Shown here piece by piece: positions 1 to 7,533 of a DNA stretch of 36,838 nt (its first letter is position 1; every line of letters starts with the position of its first letter). Source of the DNA: CAYZRY01 sp964630225 (lineage in GTDB: Bacteria > Bacillota_I > Bacilli_A > RF39 > UBA660). Under the pieces are notes generated by a model. That model searched no databases and was not told where the DNA came from. It saw nothing but the letters and a program-made list of their open reading frames with translations. The stretch covers positions 1-36,838 of the forward strand of contig CAZVUK010000008.1 of assembly GCA_964630225.1 (NCBI GenBank). The letters run 5' to 3'. The translations under genes were made by a program, and so were the position numbers.

Positions 1-73
1 GGAGCGTAGTTAAATGGTATAATGAAGGTCTCCAAAACCTTGGTTGGGGGTTCGATTCCCTCCGCTCCTGCCA
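1..73 (+). tRNA. trnW: tRNA-Trp (anticodon CCA), lacking only its first base at the window edge
   Basis: The sequence folds as a cloverleaf. The D-stem is GTTA/TAAT, the anticodon stem AAGGT/ACCTT carries loop CTCCAAA with anticodon CCA, and the T-stem GGGGG/CCCTC carries loop TTCGATT. The 3' acceptor strand CGCTCCT needs a seventh partner A, so the gene must start one base before the window. The discriminator is G, as in bacterial tRNA-Trp, and CCA is encoded. Its 3' 43 bases recur at 8711-8753, so this gene is the likely integration target of the adjacent island. Confidence 0.96.
31..73. repeat. Putative attachment repeat, copy 1 (3' part of tRNA-Trp)
   Basis: This 43-base segment matches 8711-8753 at 38 of 43 positions, with mismatches confined to the variable loop, one T-loop base and two acceptor bases. 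tRNA 3' ends are classical targets of tyrosine recombinases, and the copies are in the same orientation 8680 bp apart. The inference is that they bound an integrated element. The five differences mean either an old insertion or a core contributed by another species' tRNA. Confidence 0.75.
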
Positions 74-85
74 GTTAAAAATCGG

Positions 86-120
86 CCGTTTAGCCTTATA
101 ACTAAACGGTTTTTCTTTTT
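86..120 (+). terminator. Rho-independent terminator after tRNA-Trp
   Basis: An 8-bp perfect stem, CCGTTTAG (86-93) with CTAAACGG (102-109), has an 8-nt loop and is followed by a run of T broken by one C. It sits 12 bases after the tRNA and should end its transcript. Confidence 0.85.
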
Positions 121-216
121 TAAGTTTATGCAAACAGACCCACATACTAATGAAATTCATCGGATTTCTATCGGATTTTCGTCGGAAAACTTAAGTAACA
201 CAAATAGCTTGTCAAG

Positions 217-225
217 TGCTATAAT
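217..225 (+). promoter_or_regulatory. Extended -10 promoter at the left end of the island
   Basis: TGcTATAAT is a perfect extended -10 element. No good -35 hexamer is spaced 16-18 bases upstream, which is tolerable for extended -10 promoters. Transcription would start near 232 and read a leader of about 150 bases into the small ORF at 384. Confidence 0.45.
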
Positions 226-246
226 GTGATAAAGTAACAAAATTGT

Positions 247-300
247 AAGTATTTTGAGATAAAAATACTTCTTTTTATTTGCTTTTGCTATAAAATACTT
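247..300 (+). promoter_or_regulatory. AT-rich leader hairpin with two alternative 3' arms
   Basis: AAGTATTTT (247-255) can pair with AAAATACTT at 262-270, and an identical AAAATACTT lies at 292-300. The near hairpin is followed by CTTTTTATTT and so resembles a weak terminator, while the far pairing would remove it. The structure lies between a promoter-like sequence and a small ORF. Attenuation is an inference; in very AT-rich DNA such a pairing can also arise by chance. Confidence 0.3.
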
Positions 301-383
301 GATTTTTACATTAATTTCCATTATTATATAAAACAATTTATAGCAGTTCCTTGTTGTAGAACGATTACATAAGGGGGAATCGT

Positions 384-503
384 ATGGAAAGATATAAATC
401 GCGTTCACTGTTTAAATTAAAAATAAAACCAACGGCGCTTTTTTGTCCCCTAAAATCGAAAATTACAGCAAATAATTTAATTAAAAGAGACTATTATCGA
501 TAA
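384..503 (+). CDS. Small basic ORF, 39 aa, unknown
   Basis: The ATG at 384 follows a strong Shine-Dalgarno sequence, AGGGGG, at six bases spacing, and the frame stays open for 39 codons to TAA at 501-503. The product is strongly basic (many Lys and Arg) and has no signal peptide or recognisable domain. It ends inside a hairpin with a following T run, just before the next gene. It could be a leader peptide, a small DNA-binding or toxin-like protein, or the remnant of a longer mobile-element gene. The good ribosome site is the main support. Confidence 0.35.
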   Translation: MERYKSRSLFKLKIKPTALFCPLKSKITANNLIKRDYYR

Positions 504-522
504 GATGAGTAGCCTCTTTTTT
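484..522 (+). terminator. Imperfect terminator or attenuator before the ArpU-like gene
   Basis: GAGACTA pairs with TAGCCTC with one A-C mismatch and a loop of about 16 bases, directly followed by a run of seven T. It overlaps the end of the 39-aa ORF, so translation of that ORF would compete with folding. Read-through would reach the gene at 545. Confidence 0.4.
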
Positions 523-544
523 TGTACCACAAGGGAGGGATTTT

Positions 545-1261
545 ATGACAAACAGATTATTAGACGCAACACTAATAAGTATTTATGATTATTCTAAAAT
601 GAGTAAAGAAGTAAAAAAAATTTTCAGTACACTAAACTTAATGAGAATAAAATATGAAAGTGTACCATTACCAATAATAACACCTACATATGAAATAAGG
701 TATAGTGCTCCAACTAAAAGTACTACATCTAAGGTAGAAGATTATGTCATAAAGAAGATATCAAAAGAAGAAGATCTAAATAAATACATTGATAAAATAG
801 TATCTGCAATGAAAAAGTTAAATAAAGAAGAGATGATAGTTTTTTCAGAAACATTTATTAATGGATTAGATGATCAGAATATAACTAGTAAGCTTGAGAC
901 TACCTTATATGATGGATATAAAAATAAAGAAGAAAATGAAATTCCTTTAGAAATTATACTCTCAATAACAACTAATAAAGAATTTACAAACGATAAAGAT
1001 AGAATGTTTAATTTTTTAGAAAAGATAATAGATCAAGGAATCACTTTTGATGATTATGAAGACGTAAGAGAAAAAGTCTCAAAATACTTAAGAAGTGAAG
1101 ATCGCGAATTAGATAAAATAAGTGGTATATTAGAAAAATTAAATAAAGAAGAATCTGATTATTTTATTGATATGTTAAAAAAGAATAGTAATAAGTTTTT
1201 TTCATATGAAAAGTTTAATATAGAAGAATTGCAAAGCTACATGAATAAAAAGAATCTTTGA
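545..1261 (+). CDS. Helical protein, N-terminal half ArpU-like (phage regulator family)
   Basis: The ATG at 545 follows AGGGAGGG, a strong ribosome site. The 238-aa product is highly charged and predicted largely helical, without membrane segments. The first ~125 residues resemble ArpU-type phage late-gene or autolysin regulators in pattern: an early region with PxITPxYExR, a Val-Glu pair, a long amphipathic helix and a D-x-x-I helix-turn-helix-like element. The second half, about residues 130-238, is not recognised. The family assignment rests on remembered sequence pattern only. Its place at the left edge of the island fits a phage or satellite regulator, and it seems to be a separate unit from the helicase gene, which lies 230 bases downstream with its own promoter-like signals. 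Confidence 0.4.
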   Translation: MTNRLLDATLISIYDYSKMSKEVKKIFSTLNLMRIKYESVPLPIITPTYEIRYSAPTKSTTSKVEDYVIKKISKEEDLNKYIDKIVSAMKKLNKEEMIVFSETFINGLDDQNITSKLETTLYDGYKNKEENEIPLEIILSITTNKEFTNDKDRMFNFLEKIIDQGITFDDYEDVREKVSKYLRSEDRELDKISGILEKLNKEESDYFIDMLKKNSNKFFSYEKFNIEELQSYMNKKNL

Positions 1262-1395
1262 ATATATAAAAAAGAATATGGTCTAGTAATTAATATAAAT
1301 TTTATTAAAAGAAGTTTTGGAAAATAGCAAAGGTAAATTTTAGTGTTTTTTAAATAATAAAAAAAGTAAAGAAGGGAATTTTGGCATTTTATTCC

Positions 1396-1424
1396 TTTAT
1401 GTTCCACACTTTACATGATATAAT
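1396..1424 (+). promoter_or_regulatory. Probable promoter of the helicase operon
   Basis: A perfect TATAAT (1419-1424) lies 17 bases after a weak -35, TTTATG (1396-1401). About 70 bases of leader precede the ATG at 1493. A 7-bp inverted repeat, AATCTTT/AAAGATT (1461-1475), sits just before the ribosome site and could be an operator or a small RNA hairpin. The rest of the 1262-1492 gap holds only AT-rich sequence and a weak 8-bp hairpin (1372-1398) without a T run. Confidence 0.45.
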
Positions 1425-1492
1425 TAAGTCATATAACTACTCTTTGAGATGGTCATGGTAAATCTTTAAAAGATTAAAAGGGAGAAGTAAGT

Positions 1493-1612
1493 ATGATATT
1501 TTATACAAATAATAAATCGGATGAAAAATTTATTATAAATAATAATACGAGAGATGTATCAGTAAGTGTATATGATTTACAAAGTTTGTTTTTTTTTCAA
1601 AAGAAATATTGA
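1493..1612 (+). CDS. 5' segment of the helicase gene, in a different frame (39 codons)
   Basis: The ATG at 1493 has a good ribosome site (GGGAG, eight bases away) and reads 39 codons to TGA at 1610-1612. The helicase frame continues across this point one base back (-1). A run of nine T at 1589-1597 provides a T TTT TTT slippery heptamer in the zero frame. A -1 shift, or one extra T added by polymerase slippage, fuses these codons to the helicase without meeting a stop. The helicase frame itself has only a TTG (1609) with poor ribosome site as an upstream start. I infer that this is the true N-terminus, made by recoding or broken by a homopolymer mutation or read error. Confidence 0.6.
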   Translation: MIFYTNNKSDEKFIINNNTRDVSVSVYDLQSLFFFQKKY

Positions 1613-4600
1613 AAGGAAAACTTAAAAACTTTAATCGTGATGAGAGAAGAACTAAAACAATAAAATTAAAAAATAATGGTTTGGTGTACAAATTGGAAAT
1701 AGCCAGTTTAGAAATAAGCAACTCATTGCCCTCTTATGATGAAAACGAATTTATTATTTCGTTGCTAATAGATCAGGCGAGTGAGCAGTATTTAAATATA
1801 GGATTAAATAAATACGGCATGGAACAGATTAAATCGCATATTGAAGAAGAAGACTATTCACGTTTAAATTTAGAAATTAGCAGTACGAAAAATCATTTAA
1901 TATCAAAAATAGCTGATGATATAGAGGTTTCGGTGGATTTGCAAAGCAATTATAGTAAAGATAAATTAATTAGATGGAAAAATTATTACGAGATACTCCT
2001 TTCAGATTTAGCTGGTGCAGTTGAAGAAGTAGTTGCAGAAGTTGATTTGAAGGAATTTAGAGAAAATATTGATTTTTGGGAAAATATAGCAGAAAGTGAT
2101 CAAATCTATTTACCGGTTAAAATTAAACAGACCAGAAATTTAAAATCAACATATCTAATTGCACAACAGCCAATGTTAACAAAAAAAGAAAACCAAGAAG
2201 AATATAATTTGTCCGATGAACATATTTTTGATGGTAATAAGAATGTAGAGTGCAAATATATTCGTGGTGAAAGAAAAAAAGAAATTTTTCATAGAGCTGC
2301 TATTGATTTCGACTATGAAATCAATAGTGACATTGTTGTATTGCAAAGTGACGAAGACATAGAATGGGCTTTAAAAAAAATGATAAACAAAAATTTTACT
2401 AGCATTATAATTCGTGAGAATATTGTTGGACAAATAGAGTTAGTAAGAAGAGTTATACTAGGATTAGATTCTGTTTTGAATAATGAGGTATGTAACCCAG
2501 AGTTAATAGAAAATGTCTTAGATGATGATTGTATGCTTGATTCAGACACATATATTCCTGATGAAAAGAATATAAAGGAATTGAAAAAAAGATATCAAAA
2601 GTTAAATGATGAGCAAGCTCTTGTTGTAGATAAAATAATGAATATGGATAATTTTTTTCTTGTTCAAGGTCCACCAGGGACAGGAAAGACAGAGATAATA
2701 TCTACAGTTGTTAAAGAACTGAATGCGCTTAACAAAAGAATTCTAATTACTTCTAATGTGCACGTGGCTAGGACAAATATAATTGAGAGAATTAAAGGTG
2801 AAAAAGAGTTAATTATTAAGAGTTTTACTACTATTAGAGCGGATGATCCAAAATATCATCAAGAAACATCAAAAAATAAAATAAATTATTTACAAAATCA
2901 AGTTTTGGAGAAGTTTAAATATAATAATAAACTAATAGATAGTGATTTATTATTTGTTGAGTTGAAAGAATTATATAGTTTTTATGAACAAAAATTGAAT
3001 GAGTTAGCTCTCTTGGAAAGTAGAAAAATCGAAATTGAAACATCTCTTAAAAACATGGATTTTCAACTAAACGAGCTGGAAACTTTAAAAACAAAATTGG
3101 ATGATGAATTAGAAAAAAATATCGAATTAATAGTCAAAAGCCCTAATAATAATATGAAATTTGCTAACAAAGAAATTAATCTGGAATTTTCCCGTTTGTA
3201 TGAGAACGAATTAGGAGATGGTGTTGGGAAATATTTTTATGCTCAAAAAATGTATGAGAAATTTAAACAAAAAAAGACAATATCAGACAGAATTGATTAT
3301 TTATTAAATTATGATTTATCTAAATCACAAATCAAAGACATAGACGGTCTTAATTATTTGAAAGAGTATAAAAATACAAATAAATTGAAAAAATTATTAT
3401 TTAACAAATTTAATCCTTTTTCACTGGTGAAAATTTCTGGATTAACAAAAAAAGATTATTTAAAGTTATTAGAAAAAAATTCAGTTTTATTATCTCAATA
3501 TGACACGAGTGAAATTAGTAATAATGCAAAAATTGTTTTTTCTAGGTTGAAAGAACATTTAAATTCTAATATTAAAAATATTAAAAGTGAAATTGATTAT
3601 TTAAATATAAAATTGCTATCTTTATCCGAAGAAATCGTAATATCTCAAAAACAAAATTATGATGTTTTATCTAAAAAAGAAGAACTGTCTACGTTTTTAA
3701 ATGAATATAATTCAATCAAAAATATGCATAGAGATGATAGTTTATTTTATAGCTATCTAAGTGAGATATCACAACTTAATAATGATGTGACAAGTAGCGA
3801 ATATGATGCTTCCTTTCAAGAAGTAATGTTGGGGGATAGTAGTTTTGATAGATTATTTAAGTGCGAAGACAATGGAGATGGATTTATTTTGTCTATGTCG
3901 ACAAGTCAGGTTGCAAAATTACTAAAAACAACAGAAATAAATTTTGATTATATTATTGTAGATGAAGCCAGTAAGTGTAATATTGCAGATTTAATTGTAT
4001 CGTTACCACGAACTAGTAAATTAATTCTTTTAGGAGACTACTTACAATTGGATCCTGTTTTTGATTCAAAGATTCCTGTTGATTTTTTAAATCAAGCAGA
4101 TTGGACAACTCTAAATAAGTCTAATTTTAGTCAATTGATCAAAAAAGAAGTAGATATCAGATTCGAAAACGGTAATAACAATTTTGATAATTCATCTATA
4201 ATTGGTGTGTTAAAAAAACAATATAGAATGGGAAAGGATATATTTGATCTTGTCAAATCCATTTATGATGCGATTCCCGGATTTGAATTAGTGGATGGAA
4301 AAAAAGAATTCGTTAATCCATTTCTAAATTATTCGAATATTTTAAGCATTCAATGCGATGGAATTGAAAAAAAAGAAGAAGATGAAAGTAGTTCTTACAA
4401 TGAAAAAGAGATAGAGGTTATTGGTAATATATTAGATTGCTTGATAAGATTAAAAAAAGAAAACAAAATTCAGATTAGTAGTGTTGGCTTGATTTCTTTT
4501 TATAGAAAGCAAATTACAAAATTAAATAATAGTATTTTAACTAAAAAATCTAAATTGAAAGAGTTGGGTATTTCAGTTAGTTTAGGAACAGTTGATAATT

Positions 4601-4929
4601 TTCAAGGCAAGGAATTTGATTTGGTTGTTTTAAGTTTTGTTAGAACTGAAAAGATAACCGGTTGGATTGAAGATGTAAGAAGAATTAACGTGGCTATTTC
4701 GAGGGCTAAAGATAAACTGATAACAGTCGGCAATTTTGAAAAACTAAATTCTATAGCAATGACTTCATCGTTAAATAAAAATTCTAGTCAATCAGAAGTT
4801 GAAAGAGCTGTTGTATATGAAACAATTATTCCGACTCTTTATGAAAAAACCAGTCAATTTAATGCGAAAAGTTATATTGATAATGAGATAGATATGTTTT
4901 TAATTGGAGGTGAAAATAAAGGTGAATAA
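1609..4929 (+). CDS. SF1 Upf1-like helicase with coiled-coil insertion; N-terminus probably at 1493 through a frameshift
   Basis: This is an ATP-dependent nucleic-acid helicase of the Upf1/Dna2/SEN1-like SF1B group. Numbered from the TTG at 1609 (1106 aa), it shows Walker A GPPGTGKT (354-361), Walker B DEAS (785-788), motif III GDxxQLxP (809-816), QYRM (871-874), a TVDNFQGKEFD motif near 995-1005 and motif VI with Arg1032 in AISRAKD. The N-terminal ~330 residues have no recognised domain. Between motifs Ia and II lies an unusually long, Lys/Glu-rich, coiled-coil-prone insertion (about 420-760). No nuclease motif is evident after motif VI. The stop overlaps the start of the next gene, so the two products are probably made together. 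Family assignment is certain; substrate and biological role are not. Stand-alone helicases of this type are common in anti-phage operons. Confidence 0.93.
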   Translation: MKGKLKNFNRDERRTKTIKLKNNGLVYKLEIASLEISNSLPSYDENEFIISLLIDQASEQYLNIGLNKYGMEQIKSHIEEEDYSRLNLEISSTKNHLISKIADDIEVSVDLQSNYSKDKLIRWKNYYEILLSDLAGAVEEVVAEVDLKEFRENIDFWENIAESDQIYLPVKIKQTRNLKSTYLIAQQPMLTKKENQEEYNLSDEHIFDGNKNVECKYIRGERKKEIFHRAAIDFDYEINSDIVVLQSDEDIEWALKKMINKNFTSIIIRENIVGQIELVRRVILGLDSVLNNEVCNPELIENVLDDDCMLDSDTYIPDEKNIKELKKRYQKLNDEQALVVDKIMNMDNFFLVQGPPGTGKTEIISTVVKELNALNKRILITSNVHVARTNIIERIKGEKELIIKSFTTIRADDPKYHQETSKNKINYLQNQVLEKFKYNNKLIDSDLLFVELKELYSFYEQKLNELALLESRKIEIETSLKNMDFQLNELETLKTKLDDELEKNIELIVKSPNNNMKFANKEINLEFSRLYENELGDGVGKYFYAQKMYEKFKQKKTISDRIDYLLNYDLSKSQIKDIDGLNYLKEYKNTNKLKKLLFNKFNPFSLVKISGLTKKDYLKLLEKNSVLLSQYDTSEISNNAKIVFSRLKEHLNSNIKNIKSEIDYLNIKLLSLSEEIVISQKQNYDVLSKKEELSTFLNEYNSIKNMHRDDSLFYSYLSEISQLNNDVTSSEYDASFQEVMLGDSSFDRLFKCEDNGDGFILSMSTSQVAKLLKTTEINFDYIIVDEASKCNIADLIVSLPRTSKLILLGDYLQLDPVFDSKIPVDFLNQADWTTLNKSNFSQLIKKEVDIRFENGNNNFDNSSIIGVLKKQYRMGKDIFDLVKSIYDAIPGFELVDGKKEFVNPFLNYSNILSIQCDGIEKKEEDESSSYNEKEIEVIGNILDCLIRLKKENKIQISSVGLISFYRKQITKLNNSILTKKSKLKELGISVSLGTVDNFQGKEFDLVVLSFVRTEKITGWIEDVRRINVAISRAKDKLITVGNFEKLNSIAMTSSLNKNSSQSEVERAVVYETIIPTLYEKTSQFNAKSYIDNEIDMFLIGGENKGE

Positions 4930-6595
4930 TTTATATTGCAGAAATATTAAATTCCCGTTAAAAGCCATCATTTTCACAAAGAAAGATATTCCGGTAAGAG
5001 GTGGCAAGAAATTAAATTTTTATCAAAAACATATTATTTTGTTATTGAACAATAAAGTATCAGCAAATTCTAACGAAGAACTTTGTATAAAAATATCAAC
5101 CATGCTTAATATTAAGTTAGAAATGGTTAGTGTATTTATAGAAAAATTAAATAAATTAAAATTAATTTCTGTTGCTGATAATCACTACTACTTGAATGAG
5201 GAGTCTAAATTCAAGTTTGATGACAAGGATAAAAGAATATTACTTTCTAATGTTGCCTTCGGAAAAGATGATTTAGATTTCATTTATTTTCCGGATATAA
5301 GGTCAATTTTTACTGTTAACTTAGCGGAAAAGAGTGAGTTTACTAGCACCAAAAAGGAAGAAAAAAATTTATTAGAAGAAGTTAAAAAATTATATGTTTC
5401 TGAATTAGCAAAAATCGTGTTAGAAGGAAAAGTACAAAATGCAACTAAAAGATCTCTAAAACATTCTATAATTAATCCAATTGAATTTAACATTGAAGAT
5501 TTAGAAAGCGTATGTGAATGTAATTACAACATACCTGTGGAAATTTTTTACAACTATGATTATGGGGTAGAAAGAGGCATATTTAGCGAAGTTAATATCA
5601 ATGTTTCAGATGAATATATAGAATATTTTGATTTAAACTTATTAAGTAGATTAATAAAAGATAATTATTATGAAGATAAAAATAAACCTGATTTTGTTTT
5701 ATATGAAGAACAGATAAAATTAAAAAAAGAATCTATAGCAAAAATAAAAAAAATAAACGAAGAAATATCTAATATAAGTGAAAAAAGAGAAACTTTGTCT
5801 GTTGAAATAGAAACAAAAAATAGTCATCTAGCACAAATGAAAAAGGAAATTAAGAGTAAAGAGAAAGAATTAAAAAATCTAAAACAAAAAGAAGAATCAA
5901 CAGATAAGATAAGCAAGGAATTAGAACAGCAGGTTCAAGAGTTCAAAAAGACAGATGATGAGGTTAATAGAACAAATTTTGAAATAAAGGAATTAAAAAA
6001 AGAGATTTTAGAAAAAGAAACTTTGGAAAAAGCTGAGCGAGTTCAAGTTGAGGCGATAGATAATAAAATTTATATCGACACCTTTGAAAAGAAAATTAAA
6101 AAATTTATGGATAAAAATCAAAAAGGTCAATCCTATCCTAAAATATTCGCAAGAAATAATATTATAAGCGATGTTATGTTAGAAATGTCAAAAAGAATCA
6201 ATGATAAGGCAGATATGAAAGATCAATTTGAAATTCTAAGGGGAATTTTTCAAAATTACATTAGAGTTATTATCGTTACCTCTTTGGGTAAAAAAACATC
6301 GTCTATGGATAAGCTAAAGAGCTTATTAAATGATAAGATAAATAGAATAGATTTGCTTTCAAGCAATTTATCTACCATGTCTGCATTAAATAATATGATT
6401 GAACTAGAGATGTGTTGTGATTATGTTTTTCATCATAAAGATAAAACTAAAAAAGCAGAATATGAAGCGGAGTATAATAAATTTATTGATCTTAGTTCTG
6501 AAGGGAAAAAAGAAAAACTTGAAAGCATTTTAATTTTATTTGAAAATTTAGAATTAACTGAACAAAAATTAAAAGAGATAGAAGAAAATTTATAA
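4922..6595 (+). CDS. Coiled-coil protein with possible N-terminal winged helix, unknown function
   Basis: I choose the GTG at 4922 because GGAGGTGA (4906-4913) lies eight bases before it; this start overlaps the helicase by eight bases. Upstream in-frame TTG (4904) and GTG (4910) lie in or before that ribosome site. The 557-aa product has an N-terminal part (about 20-90) that reads like a winged helix, a middle region of mixed alpha/beta character, a strongly Lys/Glu-rich coiled coil at about 260-385, and a helical C-terminal domain. It lacks Walker motifs, Cys clusters and membrane segments. No family is recognised. Translational coupling to the helicase, whose insertion is also coiled-coil-like, suggests that the two proteins bind each other. 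A role as sensor or loader is conjecture. Confidence 0.8.
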   Translation: MNNLYCRNIKFPLKAIIFTKKDIPVRGGKKLNFYQKHIILLLNNKVSANSNEELCIKISTMLNIKLEMVSVFIEKLNKLKLISVADNHYYLNEESKFKFDDKDKRILLSNVAFGKDDLDFIYFPDIRSIFTVNLAEKSEFTSTKKEEKNLLEEVKKLYVSELAKIVLEGKVQNATKRSLKHSIINPIEFNIEDLESVCECNYNIPVEIFYNYDYGVERGIFSEVNINVSDEYIEYFDLNLLSRLIKDNYYEDKNKPDFVLYEEQIKLKKESIAKIKKINEEISNISEKRETLSVEIETKNSHLAQMKKEIKSKEKELKNLKQKEESTDKISKELEQQVQEFKKTDDEVNRTNFEIKELKKEILEKETLEKAERVQVEAIDNKIYIDTFEKKIKKFMDKNQKGQSYPKIFARNNIISDVMLEMSKRINDKADMKDQFEILRGIFQNYIRVIIVTSLGKKTSSMDKLKSLLNDKINRIDLLSSNLSTMSALNNMIELEMCCDYVFHHKDKTKKAEYEAEYNKFIDLSSEGKKEKLESILILFENLELTEQKLKEIEENL

Positions 6596-6631
6596 TTCAA
6601 CTACCTCTTTTTTTATGTAAGTTATTAATGT

Positions 6632-6637
6632 TATAAT
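6632..6637 (+). promoter_or_regulatory. Possible internal promoter before the PRTase gene
   Basis: TATAAT lies 30 bases before the ATG at 6668, within the 72-base gap between genes. The -35 region is only a T-rich stretch. A T run at about 6607-6614 follows the previous stop but has no strong stem, so read-through from upstream is likely. The site could raise expression of the PRTase-DprA pair. Confidence 0.35.
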
Positions 6638-6667
6638 ATTAATATATTTTATTTTGGGGAGGTTTAT

Positions 6668-7531
6668 ATGAAAAAGATAGACTATAAGAAAAGTTCTGGT
6701 TATTTTGTAATTCAATTTGAAGGAGAAGAACCAAAAAAATTTTCGGTGCATGAATTAAGTGACGGTGCTCCTATTTTAGAATGGATAGTAGATTTAGAAC
6801 CTTCATTGAAAAACTGGATATTTAAACCCGAATATAATATTAGGTTTAAGTTATTGGAAAAAAAAGTGGTGCTAAAATTTTATGAACAATTCCTCTCAAC
6901 TCCTTATAACAAAAGGTTGGCAAGTAACTATAATTCATCTTATGAAAATTTAATTACAAAAACAGGCCGAGTAATGTTTGATAAAATTAATTATTTATTT
7001 TACTACAATCCGAATGAGTGGGATAAAATTGGTACAATATCTTCTGAAATAATTGAATTCAAAAGAGCTTTTGATTATCCTGAAAATATAAATTATTCTA
7101 TTTTTAGTAAATATGTCTCTATAGTGGAAAAATATGTACTAAAAGAACTTATTAAAAATTTGTTAGAGTTAGTTTTATGTTGTGTTCCCTCTAGTGTGGC
7201 ATCAAAACAAAACAATTCATCTATATCGCGTATGATAGTTGTTTTAAAAAAACATAACGAAAATAATTCTAATATAATTAATGGGGCGAATGTAATTTTA
7301 AGGAATAGAACAATTGAGCGTTCATCAAGTAATATGGTTCCTAGAACAGTTACAAGACAATATAATTCTATCGAAATAGAAAATAAGGAAATTATTCAAA
7401 ATAAAATGGTTTTGTTATTGGATGATATATATACAACAGGTTCTAGTGTAGAGGCTTGTAAAAAGAAATTATTAGAAGCAGGAGCAAAAAGTGTGGTTAT
7501 AGTCACTATTGGAAGAACTAGGAGGTATTGA
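6668..7531 (+). CDS. Phosphoribosyltransferase-domain protein (type I PRTase, ComF-like C-terminus)
   Basis: The ATG at 6668 follows GGGGAGG. Residues 252-260 read DDIYTTGSS, the PRPP-binding loop of type I PRTases, preceded by hydrophobic strand MVLLL and followed by a helix and a second strand (VVIVTIG), as in ComF and related enzymes. The ~140 N-terminal residues are unlike ComF: the zinc-finger cysteines are absent and no known domain is seen. Such a domain would transfer to or release a base from a phosphoribosyl group, but fusion proteins of this kind may only bind nucleotides. The gene overlaps the ribosome site of the DprA-like gene, whose start lies two bases beyond its stop, so the pair is tightly coupled. 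In competence, ComFC and DprA also act in one pathway, which makes this pairing notable. Confidence 0.82.
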   Translation: MKKIDYKKSSGYFVIQFEGEEPKKFSVHELSDGAPILEWIVDLEPSLKNWIFKPEYNIRFKLLEKKVVLKFYEQFLSTPYNKRLASNYNSSYENLITKTGRVMFDKINYLFYYNPNEWDKIGTISSEIIEFKRAFDYPENINYSIFSKYVSIVEKYVLKELIKNLLELVLCCVPSSVASKQNNSSISRMIVVLKKHNENNSNIINGANVILRNRTIERSSSNMVPRTVTRQYNSIEIENKEIIQNKMVLLLDDIYTTGSSVEACKKKLLEAGAKSVVIVTIGRTRRY

Positions 7532-7533
7532 TA

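Noticed and set aside
44..229. Open frame starting in the tRNA and crossing its terminator
   Set aside because: It includes the tRNA 3' half and a terminator hairpin and has no ribosome site, so it is not a gene.
74..544. CRISPR array or riboswitch in the leader
   Set aside because: No regularly spaced repeats and no conserved riboswitch core were seen; only AT-rich hairpins.
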